This document shows positions 7,145-14,521 of a stretch of 16,797 nt of DNA, in pieces; position 1 is the stretch's first letter, and each line of letters begins with the position of its first letter. Under the pieces are notes generated by a model. It did no database searches and had not been told where the DNA came from. It saw only the letters and a program-made list of their open reading frames with translations. The stretch comes from an uncultured Clostridia bacterium (lineage in GTDB: Bacteria; Bacillota; Clostridia; Christensenellales; Borkfalkiaceae). Where the stretch lies: contig CALWBJ010000082.1 of assembly GCA_944376035.1 (NCBI GenBank), forward strand, positions 1 through 16,797. The letters run 5' to 3'. The position numbers and the translations under genes are program-made.

Positions 7145-7717
7145 ATGTTCAGTTTTTCGGTTCCGACAGATAAAGATAGTATCAGATATCTCGACGGATG
7201 TATTTTTAGTATGGCACGTGGTGACAGTTCGGGGCTTGACGGGCTTTACGAAAAGACTAAATCTGCAGTTTTCGGGTTTATTCTTTCAATCGTCAAAAAT
7301 TTTCATGACGCCGAGGACGTTATGCAGGACTGTTATGTAACAATATACATAAATTCGCCGCAGTATATCTCCGAAAATAAACCAATGGCGTGGATACTTA
7401 CCGTGGCGAGAAATTTAAGCCTTAAAAAACTTAAAGAAAAACAGCGTACCGAACTTATAGGCGATGAGGATATAGAAAAATATTACAGGGAGCGCTCCCT
7501 GTCGAGCGGAAATATTGCCGAAGACAGGTTTTTCTTATCCGAAATCATAAACGGTTTAAGCGACGAGGAAAGGGAAATACTCATTCTGCACGCAGTAGCG
7601 GGACTTAGACACAGGGAGACGGCTAAACTCCTCGACCTGCCGCTCGCTACCGTCCTTTCAAAATACAACAGGGCAATAAAAAAACTTCAAAAAAAATACG
7701 GGAGCAGGGAATTATGA
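7145..7717 (+). CDS. ECF-type RNA polymerase sigma factor
   Basis: This 190-residue protein has the two-domain layout of extracytoplasmic-function sigma factors. Sigma region 2 spans roughly residues 33-98, with AEDVMQDCYVTIY and the region 2.4-like MAWILTVARNLSLKKLK. After a linker comes a region 4 helix-turn-helix at about 133-183 (LSDEEREILILHAVAGLRHRETAKLLDL as two adjoining pieces, then ATVLSKYNRAIKKLQKK). Regions 1 and 3 are absent, as expected for ECF proteins. It would bind core RNA polymerase in the cytosol and redirect it to a small regulon. The stop codon overlaps the next start (ATGA, 7714-7717), so the two products are translationally coupled, which suits a sigma factor and its membrane-bound inhibitor. 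The regulon and inducing signal are not evident. Confidence 0.92.
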   Translation: MFSFSVPTDKDSIRYLDGCIFSMARGDSSGLDGLYEKTKSAVFGFILSIVKNFHDAEDVMQDCYVTIYINSPQYISENKPMAWILTVARNLSLKKLKEKQRTELIGDEDIEKYYRERSLSSGNIAEDRFFLSEIINGLSDEEREILILHAVAGLRHRETAKLLDLPLATVLSKYNRAIKKLQKKYGSREL

Positions 7718-9231
7718 ATAAGAAAAATATAGAAGAAAAAGTAAAAACGGCGGTGGAAAATTCCACGCCTGATATGATAAGTGAAATCAAAGCCGACGCA
7801 ATGAGTAAAGAGCAGTCTGCGGCGCCGATAATGGCATCAAAGCCTTCAAGAAAGAAAAATTGGCTGGTCAGAAGACTTGCAATCGGTTTTATGTGCATTG
7901 CGGTGCTTATATGCGGCGGAATAGGCATATACGGCTATAACGCCAACCATGCCGTTGCGTCGGAGATATCTTTCGACGTCAATCCGAGTATGACCATGAC
8001 GGTTAATAAAAAAGAGCGCGTTTTAAGCGTTACAGCCAACAACGCGGATGCCGAACGCGTGCTCGAAGGGCTTGACTTCTCAGGATCAACCTATGAAGTC
8101 GCCGTCAACGCCATAATTGGTTCTATGCTCAGGACGGGATATCTTTCGGAACTGTCAAATTCCGTTCTGGTCAGCGTTAAGGACGGTAATGCTGCAAGAA
8201 GTAAGGATATTGAAACCAAACTTTTTGAAGAGATAGAAAGGATATTTACCATAGAAAAGTTTGACGGCGCGATACTTACGCAAAGTCTTACCGATAATTC
8301 AGAATTAAGTAAACTTGCCGAAGAGTACGGAATAACCATGGGTAAAGCAAACCTTATAAATCACATACTCGTTGCGCTTGAAAATTCCAAAGTCGCCGAG
8401 GGCGGAACAACCGAAACATATACGTTCAGAGACCTTGTAGGATTTACCATAAACGAACTTAACGTTCTCGCTCAGTCTCTCAATATCGGCACTGACGATA
8501 TTTCCTCATCGGGAACGGCGAGCAAGGAAGGCTATATCGGCGACGCGGCGGCGCTTGAAAAAGCGCTAGGGTACGCGGGAGTCGACCAGTCCGCTCTTAC
8601 GGGCAGAACCGAAACGGAAATGGACTATGAGCACGGCGCGATTGTTTACGAAGTGTCTTTTAGAGACGGAACTTATGAATACGAGTGCGACCTTAATGCG
8701 CTTACCGGAGAGTTTGTAAAACTTAAAAAAGAAGTTATAAACAAGCCTCAGATAACAGGCGAAATAAAGACCGAAGCGGAAATATCGGAATTATCGAAAG
8801 CGGCGGCAGGGCTTGACGCACAGGCGGAAATAAAGAACTCTGAAACCGAATACGACAGGGAAGACAGAGAATACGAGATAAAATTCGTCAGCGGAGACTT
8901 TAAGTATGAAATCGAAATACTTGAAGACGGCACGATAATTTCTGTTGAGAAAGAGATGACCGGCAGTTTTCAGCAGGGCGGCGGACAGCACGGAAACCGT
9001 ATAACCGAAGCGGAAGCGAAGAGCATAGTTATGGGGGCGGCGGCGGTTAAGGCTGAAAGATACGGCATAGAATTTAACGAAAGCCTTATTACAGAATATG
9101 AATGCGAAACCGAACGTGAAAACGGCGTATGGATTTATGAGATAGAATTTAAATGCTCCGGGTTTGAGTTTGAGTATCTTATAAACGCTTCGAACGGTGC
9201 TGTTATAAAAGGAGAGGCGGAAAAAGGCTAA
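7714..9231 (+). CDS. Probable anti-sigma factor: RsgI-like membrane protein with three PepSY-like domains
   Basis: 505 residues, one membrane pass. Residues 1-50 are cytosolic and contain IEEKVKTAVENSTPDMISEI, a helix like those of short anti-sigma domains paired with ECF sigmas in Clostridia. Residues 51-75 form the transmembrane helix after a KKNWLVRR positive cluster. Residues 82-226 resemble the extracytoplasmic domain of RsgI anti-sigma factors, including D-V-N-P-S at 88-92 and the following repeat of short strands and an LEGLDFSGSTYEVAVNAI helix. Three PepSY-like domains follow at about 268-340, 348-415 and 428-501, each with a strand like YEYECDLNALTGE. The 4-nt overlap with the sigma gene supports a sigma/anti-sigma pair. 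The classic RsgI N-terminal SigI-binding domain and any carbohydrate-binding module are absent. The role is inferred from architecture and position; a PepSY-containing lipoprotein-like sensor of unknown ligand is the alternative. Confidence 0.8.
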   Translation: MNKKNIEEKVKTAVENSTPDMISEIKADAMSKEQSAAPIMASKPSRKKNWLVRRLAIGFMCIAVLICGGIGIYGYNANHAVASEISFDVNPSMTMTVNKKERVLSVTANNADAERVLEGLDFSGSTYEVAVNAIIGSMLRTGYLSELSNSVLVSVKDGNAARSKDIETKLFEEIERIFTIEKFDGAILTQSLTDNSELSKLAEEYGITMGKANLINHILVALENSKVAEGGTTETYTFRDLVGFTINELNVLAQSLNIGTDDISSSGTASKEGYIGDAAALEKALGYAGVDQSALTGRTETEMDYEHGAIVYEVSFRDGTYEYECDLNALTGEFVKLKKEVINKPQITGEIKTEAEISELSKAAAGLDAQAEIKNSETEYDREDREYEIKFVSGDFKYEIEILEDGTIISVEKEMTGSFQQGGGQHGNRITEAEAKSIVMGAAAVKAERYGIEFNESLITEYECETERENGVWIYEIEFKCSGFEFEYLINASNGAVIKGEAEKG

Positions 9232-9274
9232 AACCGTTTTGAATAAAAAATACATGATTTTAAAGAAAACGGTT
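9232..9274. repeat. 9-bp inverted repeat directly after the anti-sigma stop codon
   Basis: AACCGTTTT (9232-9240) and AAAACGGTT (9266-9274) pair perfectly around a 25-nt AT-rich loop, starting one base after the stop codon. A further AAAACCG follows at 9281. It may protect the 3' end of the transcript. Confidence 0.5.
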
Positions 9275-9349
9275 ATCTCAAAACCGATAAACGCTAAAAA
9301 CTTAATCGATAATCATTAAAGATTATATAAAGTTATTTTTACCCAAGAT

Positions 9350-9395
9350 AAATTTATCGGGCGGCTGCTTTCAAAAGCAGCCGCCCGATAAATTT
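9350..9395. terminator. 46-nt near-perfect palindrome, probable terminator between the anti-sigma gene and lepA
   Basis: The arms 9350-9371 and 9374-9395 are exact reverse complements over 22 nt, with only CA between them. The core is GGGCGGCTGC paired with GCAGCCGCCC, flanked by A/T pairs so that each strand ends in T-rich sequence (AAATTTTAC on plus). That makes it a typical bidirectional terminator with an A-tract and a T-tract. The lepA -35 starts four bases later. Confidence 0.85.
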
Positions 9396-9398
9396 TAC

Positions 9399-9427
9399 TT
9401 GCAAAAATTATTCCGATAGTATATACT
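9399..9427 (+). promoter_or_regulatory. Sigma-A promoter of the lepA-hemW operon
   Basis: TTGCAA -35 (9399-9404), a 17-bp spacer and TATACT -10 (9422-9427) predict a start near 9434 and a leader of about 155 nt. Confidence 0.65.
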
Positions 9428-9433
9428 TTTATA

Positions 9434-9590
9434 AGTAAAAATCAATGTTGAGAATATTTGGCCAAATGTTTTGAGGTCAAAGGACGGTTAAAGGTAAATT
9501 TTTATATTGGTTTATTTATAAAAATATTTAAAAACTCACATTAAGTGAATTTTTATTTTTATCCTAAATTATTTTCGGGAAAGGAAAAAC
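9434..9590 (+). other. Long structured leader of lepA
   Basis: The predicted 5' untranslated region holds a 12-bp perfect palindrome ATTTGGCCAAAT (9456-9467), then TTGAGGTCAA (9471-9480). An AT-rich stem with one bulge follows at 9495-9530, and then a hairpin AAAAACTCAC/GTGAATTTTT (9530-9539 and 9545-9554, one mismatch), followed by ATTTTTATCC and the ribosome binding site AAAGGA. The last hairpin has a weak terminator-like look. No known riboswitch or T-box pattern is recognised. Confidence 0.4.
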
Positions 9591-11399
9591 ATGGCTGACA
9601 GAACCAAAATAAGAAATTTTTGTATAATAGCACACATAGACCACGGCAAGTCCACGCTTGCGGACAGGCTTATGGAAAAGACGGGTCAGGTTTCAGAGAG
9701 GGAGAGTAAAGAGCAACTTCTCGATTCCATGGACTTGGAGAGGGAACGCGGAATAACCATAAAACTCACTCCCGTAAGAATGTTCTACAAAGCAAAGGAC
9801 GGCAACGAGTATATTTTTAATCTCATCGATACTCCCGGTCATGTGGACTTTACTTATGAAGTGTCGAGGTCGTTAAAGGCGTGCGAGGGTGCGATTCTTA
9901 TCGTTGACGCCACGCAGGGCGTACAGGCGCAGACCATGGCAAACGCATATCTTGCGATAGATAACGATCTGGAAATCATGCCCGTCATAAATAAAATGGA
10001 TCTTCCGTCCGCCCGTCCCGACGAAGCGGCTAAAGAACTTGAAGACATACTCGGTATCGACGCGTCCGACGCTCCGAGAATATCCGCAAAGAGCGGACTT
10101 AACGTGGAAGAAGTGCTCGAACAGATAGTTTCTAAAATTCCCGCTCCCAAAGGCGACGAGAACGCACCGCTCAAAGCGCTCATATTTGACAGTTATTACG
10201 ATAACTTTAAGGGCGTTATATGTTTTGTCAGAATTATGGACGGGAGCGTTAAGGTAGGGACAAGGATTAAAACGTTTATGTCGGATAAACAGTTCGACGT
10301 AACCGAGGTCGGCGTGTTTACGCCCAAAATGTTTGCAAAAGACAGCCTTTCGGCGGGCGAGGTAGGATATATTGCCGCGAGTATAAAGAGCATAGAAGAT
10401 ACCGCCGTGGGCGACACCATTACCACGGCGATAAACCCCGCCAAAGAACCTCTTGCGGGATATAAAAAAGCGCTTCCCATGGTCTTTTCAGGCGTGTTCC
10501 CGCTGGACGGTAGTAAGTTTAACGACTTAAAGGACGCACTTTTAAAACTCAAACTTAACGACGCCGCGCTTTCTATCGAGCCGGATAATTCCGCCGCGCT
10601 CGGATTCGGGTTCAGGTGCGGATTTTTGGGGCTTTTGCACATGGACGTTATTCAGGAGCGCATAGAGCGCGAATTCGACCTTGAAATAATCACAACCGCG
10701 CCTTCGGTCGCGTATAAGGTATATAAGACGGACGGGAGCGTTCTGACCGTGGAAAACCCCACGCACCTTCCTCCAACTACCGAAATCGACTATATGGAAG
10801 AGCCGATGATTAACGCCAGCATCTACACTCCGCCCGAATACGTGGGGCCTATAATGGAACTTTGCCAATATAAGCGCGGCGTTTACAAAGATATGATATA
10901 TCTTGATAAGACGCGTGTGCAACTCAAATACAGTCTTCCTTTAAACGAAATAATTTACGACTTTTTCGACAGTCTGAAATCGAGGACCAAAGGCTATGCC
11001 TCTTTTGACTATGAGCAGTCGGGTTATCAGAAAAGCGACCTCGTTAAACTCGATATGCTCTTAAACGGCGAAATCTGCGACGCGCTTTCCATAATCGTGC
11101 ATAAGGACAAGGCTTACGAAAGGGGAAGACAGATTGCCGAAAAACTCAAAGAAGTAATACCGCGCCAGATGTTTGAAATACCCATTCAGGCGGCTGTCGG
11201 CGGCAAAATAATCGCGAGAGAAACGGTCAAAGCGTACAGAAAAGACGTTCTTGCAAAGTGTTACGGCGGCGACGTTACAAGAAAGAAAAAACTTTTGGAA
11301 AAGCAGAAAGAAGGTAAAAAGAAAATGCGTTCCATCGGTACTGTCGAGATACCGAGCGAAGCGTTTATAACCATACTTAAAACTGACAGCGACAAATAA
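9591..11399 (+). CDS. lepA: Elongation factor 4 (LepA), ribosome back-translocating GTPase
   Basis: LepA is a translational GTPase that binds ribosomes and affects initiation and elongation under stress. The 602-residue length is typical. The G-domain motifs are G1 AHIDHGKST at 14-22, the RERGITIK switch region, G3 DTPGH at 80-84, and G4 NKMD at 134-137, with SAKSGLNVEEVL as the G5 region. The EF-G-like domains follow, and the LepA-specific C-terminus ends in KKMRSIGTVEIPSEAF. AAAGGA is eight bases before the ATG. hemW follows after 53 nt without a terminator, which reproduces the lepA-hemW order of many Firmicutes. The usual hrcA-grpE-dnaK block does not follow here. Confidence 0.99.
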   Translation: MADRTKIRNFCIIAHIDHGKSTLADRLMEKTGQVSERESKEQLLDSMDLERERGITIKLTPVRMFYKAKDGNEYIFNLIDTPGHVDFTYEVSRSLKACEGAILIVDATQGVQAQTMANAYLAIDNDLEIMPVINKMDLPSARPDEAAKELEDILGIDASDAPRISAKSGLNVEEVLEQIVSKIPAPKGDENAPLKALIFDSYYDNFKGVICFVRIMDGSVKVGTRIKTFMSDKQFDVTEVGVFTPKMFAKDSLSAGEVGYIAASIKSIEDTAVGDTITTAINPAKEPLAGYKKALPMVFSGVFPLDGSKFNDLKDALLKLKLNDAALSIEPDNSAALGFGFRCGFLGLLHMDVIQERIEREFDLEIITTAPSVAYKVYKTDGSVLTVENPTHLPPTTEIDYMEEPMINASIYTPPEYVGPIMELCQYKRGVYKDMIYLDKTRVQLKYSLPLNEIIYDFFDSLKSRTKGYASFDYEQSGYQKSDLVKLDMLLNGEICDALSIIVHKDKAYERGRQIAEKLKEVIPRQMFEIPIQAAVGGKIIARETVKAYRKDVLAKCYGGDVTRKKKLLEKQKEGKKKMRSIGTVEIPSEAFITILKTDSDK

Positions 11400-11452
11400 A
11401 TAAAACAAAACAAACCATAAAATAAATAAAAGAGTGAATCGGGCGGTTAAAA

Positions 11453-12562
11453 ATGAGCGGAATTTATGTTCATATACCATTTTGTATGAGAAAGTGTACT
11501 TACTGCGACTTTGCGTCTTACCCAAAGGAGACGTATAAGGCGGAGAGTTACTTTGCATGCCTTTACCGCGAGACCGAAGGGAGAGGGAGACAACTTTCGG
11601 AAAAAGTTTTCGATACCGTATACATAGGCGGAGGAACTCCGTCCGCGGTGGATTCAAAATTCATAGCGGGTGAAATGAGACAGATAAGGAAATTTTTTTC
11701 TCTTACCGAAAATCCCGAAATAACCATAGAACTTAACCCGGGAACGGTTGACCAAAAAAAGATAGACGAATATAAGAGCGTGGGAATAAACCGTTTCAGC
11801 ATAGGTCTGCAAAGCGGATACGACGACCAACTTAAAAGGCTCAACCGTATACATACCGCAAAGGATTTTCTTTTATGCTGTAAACTTTTAAAGGGCGAAA
11901 ATATCAGCGCGGATATACTTTTGGGACTTCACGACCAGACGGCGGAGCAGGTGAAAAAGACCATAGACCTCGCGATTGCGGGCGGTGTAAGTCATATATC
12001 CATGTACGCGCTTACACCCGAGCCGGGGACGCCCATATATACCGATTATCTAAACGGCGAACTTTTGTCCGACGACGAAGTCGCGGATATTTACGACATA
12101 GCGAGAGCATATCTTAAAGAAAAAGGATTTTTAAGATATGAAGTATCCAACTTTGCAAAAGAGGGATTTTATTCGAGACATAATTATAACTACTGGCAGC
12201 GCGGCGAATATATAGGGTTAGGGGTATCGGCTTCGTCTTTTATAGACGGCAGAAGATTTACAAACACTTATAATATCGACGAATATATAAACGCTGTTAT
12301 TTACAATAAAACTCCCGAAATCGCTTCGGACGTGATAGAAGGTAAAGACGCCGAGTTTGAATTTATAATGCTGGGATTAAGAACTGAAAAAGGTATAAAA
12401 GTTTCCGAATTCGACAGACTTTTTTCAAAAGACTTTAAAAAAGAATATGCGGACGTTTTGAGCAAAAAAAGAGCCTTTCTCGACTTTGACGGGGAGAATC
12501 TGAAAATCAAAGAACAGTATCTTTACGTTCAGAACGATATAATTTTAGCGTTTATGAAATAA
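11453..12562 (+). CDS. hemW: HemW, radical SAM heme chaperone (formerly oxygen-independent coproporphyrinogen oxidase-like HemN)
   Basis: HemW binds heme and a 4Fe-4S cluster and is thought to deliver heme to target proteins; it is not a true coproporphyrinogen dehydrogenase. The 369-residue protein has the cluster motif C11-x3-C15-x2-C18 followed by DF, then GGGTPS, SIGLQSG with the RLNRIHTA segment, YALTPEPGTP, and the C-terminal YEVSNFA and SRHNYNYW region typical of HemW. The family GLPGQT segment reads GLHDQT here. Length is normal. The ribosome binding site is weak (GGGCGG about eight bases upstream), consistent with coupling to lepA in one transcript. A strong terminator begins about 85 nt after the stop. 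Confidence 0.95.
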   Translation: MSGIYVHIPFCMRKCTYCDFASYPKETYKAESYFACLYRETEGRGRQLSEKVFDTVYIGGGTPSAVDSKFIAGEMRQIRKFFSLTENPEITIELNPGTVDQKKIDEYKSVGINRFSIGLQSGYDDQLKRLNRIHTAKDFLLCCKLLKGENISADILLGLHDQTAEQVKKTIDLAIAGGVSHISMYALTPEPGTPIYTDYLNGELLSDDEVADIYDIARAYLKEKGFLRYEVSNFAKEGFYSRHNYNYWQRGEYIGLGVSASSFIDGRRFTNTYNIDEYINAVIYNKTPEIASDVIEGKDAEFEFIMLGLRTEKGIKVSEFDRLFSKDFKKEYADVLSKKRAFLDFDGENLKIKEQYLYVQNDIILAFMK

Positions 12563-12646
12563 AAAATATAAAATAACGGGATAACGAATTAAAGGATTAA
12601 AGAAAAGCGTAAACAAAAAAATATAAAGTAGTATCGGAAATTTTTT

Positions 12647-12672
12647 AACGGCTGATTTTCAGCCGTTTTTTT
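12647..12672 (+). terminator. Rho-independent terminator of lepA-hemW
   Basis: AACGGCTGA (12647-12655) and TCAGCCGTT (12659-12667) form a perfect 9-bp stem with a TTT loop. A run of seven T residues overlaps the end (12666-12672). It separates the operon from the sporulation cluster. Confidence 0.92.
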
Positions 12673-12803
12673 ATTTTCGGCGGGAAAAATTTTTCTTTAA
12701 GCGGTGAAAGCATTTAAAATCAGTCAGGGTAGGTAAGAAAGTGAGTAATCGCCAAAAATTTCTCTTTTAAACCAAAAAATCCGCAAAAATTACCTTTGCA
12801 GTT

Positions 12804-12812
12804 TGCTATTCT
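12804..12812 (+). promoter_or_regulatory. Tentative -10 element for spoIIGA
   Basis: TGCTATTCT (12804-12812) resembles an extended -10 and lies 19 bases before the spoIIGA ATG. No good -35 is found at 17 or 22 bp. No Spo0A box (TGTCGAA) is visible in 12673-12830 on either strand, although Spo0A control would be expected from Bacillus. The call is weak. Confidence 0.25.
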
Positions 12813-12830
12813 TTCTACACGGGGGCGGAA

Positions 12831-13652
12831 ATGACGGTTTACATCGAATATGTTCTTATAGACAATTTCGTAATCGACTGGCTGCTTTTGAAAGCAACTT
12901 TTTCGCTCACGCATAAAAGCGTTAAAAAGTGGCGGCTTTTAGTCTGTTCGGTTCTCGGCGCGGTTATTGCGCTTATATTTCCGCTTATAGATACGCTTTC
13001 GTTAATAGTAACGCTTTTAAAAATATGCGCGGGACTTCTGATTATAGTTCTTGCGGCTGATTATTCGGGCTTTAAAGATTTTTATGTGAATGCGGTGATA
13101 TTTTTAGGGCTTACTTTTGCGCTCGGCGGCGCGATAACGGGGATATATTCGATTTTAGGCTTAAACGCGTCAAGCGAATTTTCAATTGCGGTCATGATTG
13201 TGCCGGCATATTTAGTGCTTAAAGGAATAACATCCGTCGTGAAATACGTTTACCGCCGCAAAGACGTTCTTTCAAAGGTTTATCCGTGCGAAATGGAAAT
13301 AAACGGAGTAGCGGTCAAAGCGCAGGGTTTTTTCGATACCGGAAACGCGCTTTACGATGAGGACGCGCCTGTAATAATATGCGGAAAAGACCTTGCCGCA
13401 AAGTTTATGGCAGGATTTCCGAAGATGAAAAGGATATATTTTTCCACGGTATCGGGACAAGATAAAATGTTTGCGTTTAAATTAGACAGTTTAAAGATAT
13501 ATATCGGGGATAAGCAGAATATATTTAATAACGTAACGCTGGGCGTTGCCAAGAAAAACGTGGGCGTCGGGTACGACGTGATACTGCATCCCGCGCTTAT
13601 GGAGGAAAATCATGCTCAAAAAAACGATGGAAAAACTGAAAAGGCTTCTTAA
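12831..13652 (+). CDS. spoIIGA: SpoIIGA, membrane aspartic protease that processes pro-SigE
   Basis: SpoIIGA sits in the spore septum on the mother-cell side and removes the pro-sequence of SigE in response to the forespore signal SpoIIR. The 273 residues show the family plan: MTVYIEYVLIDNFVIDWLLL at the start, about five membrane helices within residues 1-140, then a cytosolic protease domain with the aspartic-protease signature D169-T-G-N (FFDTGNALYD) and a C-terminal VILHPALMEE. Length is slightly short of the Bacillus protein but within range. The ATG at 12831 follows GGGGGCGG, a poor ribosome binding site. The last 41 nt overlap the start of sigE in another frame. The neighbouring substrate gene confirms the role. 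Confidence 0.95.
   Translation: MTVYIEYVLIDNFVIDWLLLKATFSLTHKSVKKWRLLVCSVLGAVIALIFPLIDTLSLIVTLLKICAGLLIIVLAADYSGFKDFYVNAVIFLGLTFALGGAITGIYSILGLNASSEFSIAVMIVPAYLVLKGITSVVKYVYRRKDVLSKVYPCEMEINGVAVKAQGFFDTGNALYDEDAPVIICGKDLAAKFMAGFPKMKRIYFSTVSGQDKMFAFKLDSLKIYIGDKQNIFNNVTLGVAKKNVGVGYDVILHPALMEENHAQKNDGKTEKAS
13601..13605 (+). promoter_or_regulatory. Ribosome binding site of sigE inside spoIIGA
   Basis: GGAGG lies six bases before ATG 13612, within the spoIIGA coding sequence. It supports 13612 over the internal ATG at 13627, which has no such site. Confidence 0.8.
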
Positions 13653-14322
13653 ACTTCTGTCTTTAAGCGATAATCTTCTGCGCTACATAGGCGGCAGCGA
13701 AGCGCTCCCTTCTCCGTACACCGCGGAAGAGGAAGCCGACCTTGTGGCTAGGTTAAAGTCGGGCGAGGAAAATCTCCGCGACGAACTTGTGGAGCATAAT
13801 TTAAGACTGGTGGTGTATATTGCACGCCGTTTTGAAAATACGAGCGTTGACCTTGACGACCTTATCTCCATAGGCACGATAGGGCTTATAAAAGCCGTCA
13901 ATTCGTTCGATTCGGAAAAGAATATCAAACTTGCGACATACGCGTCGAGGTGTATAGAGAACGAAATACTGATGTATTTAAGACGAACGGTAAAACTTAA
14001 AAGCGAAGTGTCTTTCGACGAGCCGCTCAATACCGACTGGGAGGGCAACGAACTGCTTTTATCCGATGTCATGGGAACGGACGGGGACGTGGTTTATAAA
14101 AAAATCGAAAACGGCGTGGAAACCGAACTCTTGCGACAGGCTCTCACCAAACTGAACGCGAGGGAGAGGGAGATTGTGGAACTCAGATTCGGACTCAGCG
14201 GAGAAGAGGAACTGACTCAAAGAGAAGTAGCCGATATGCTCGGTATTTCCCAAAGTTACATATCGAGGCTTGAAAAAAAGATAATCGCGCGCCTTAAAAA
14301 AGAATTTGCCAAAATGGTCTGA
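13612..14322 (+). CDS. sigE: Sporulation sigma factor SigE (pro-form), mother-cell early sigma
   Basis: SigE directs early mother-cell transcription during engulfment. The 236-residue sequence closely follows B. subtilis SigE: YIGGSEALP at 25-33, NLRLVVYIARRFENT, DLISIGTIGLIKAVN, KLATYASRCIENEILMYLRR, SFDEPLNTDWEGNELLLSDV, and the region 4 helix-turn-helix with GISQSYISRLEKK near the end. Residues 1-24 are an amphipathic, lysine- and leucine-rich pro-sequence, about three shorter than in B. subtilis. By analogy, SpoIIGA would cut just before Y25, leaving the inactive membrane-bound form free. Translation starts inside spoIIGA, so protease and substrate are coupled. No terminator separates it from sigG, so read-through is possible as known in Bacillus. 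Confidence 0.98.
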   Translation: MLKKTMEKLKRLLKLLSLSDNLLRYIGGSEALPSPYTAEEEADLVARLKSGEENLRDELVEHNLRLVVYIARRFENTSVDLDDLISIGTIGLIKAVNSFDSEKNIKLATYASRCIENEILMYLRRTVKLKSEVSFDEPLNTDWEGNELLLSDVMGTDGDVVYKKIENGVETELLRQALTKLNAREREIVELRFGLSGEEELTQREVADMLGISQSYISRLEKKIIARLKKEFAKMV

Positions 14323-14450
14323 TAATAAATCTTTACTTGTTAATATTTGGCGGCAAAGCATAAAATTTAATAATTTTTTAGCCAAAAGGCGCAAGATGTG
14401 TTATAAAAAAAGTCAAACATAAAACTTATTCAGAATAATTGGAAAAATAA

Positions 14451-14480
14451 GGATAAAAATTTACAAATTGAGCATACTTA
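14451..14480 (+). promoter_or_regulatory. Tentative forespore-type (SigF/SigG) promoter of sigG
   Basis: GGATA (14451-14455), a 17-bp spacer and CATACTTA (14473-14480) partly match the SigG pattern GHATR with CATnnTA. The -35 second base and the last -10 base deviate. The predicted start near 14487 fits a short leader to ATG 14522. The call is suggestive only. Confidence 0.3.
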
Positions 14481-14511
14481 ATCGTAAATCCTTCGAAAAA
14501 GTAATTTACAT

Positions 14512-14517
14512 AGGAGG
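14512..14517 (+). promoter_or_regulatory. Ribosome binding site that decides the sigG start
   Basis: AGGAGG (14512-14517) lies four bases before ATG 14522. An in-frame ATG at 14468 would add 18 residues not found in SigG and lacks a ribosome binding site. Confidence 0.85.
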
Positions 14518-14521
14518 ATTT

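Noticed and set aside
12410..12416. A perfect Spo0A-box sequence (TTCGACA, reverse of TGTCGAA)
   Set aside because: It lies inside hemW, over 400 bp from spoIIGA and before the hemW terminator. The same seven bases also occur in other genes here, as expected from codon use.
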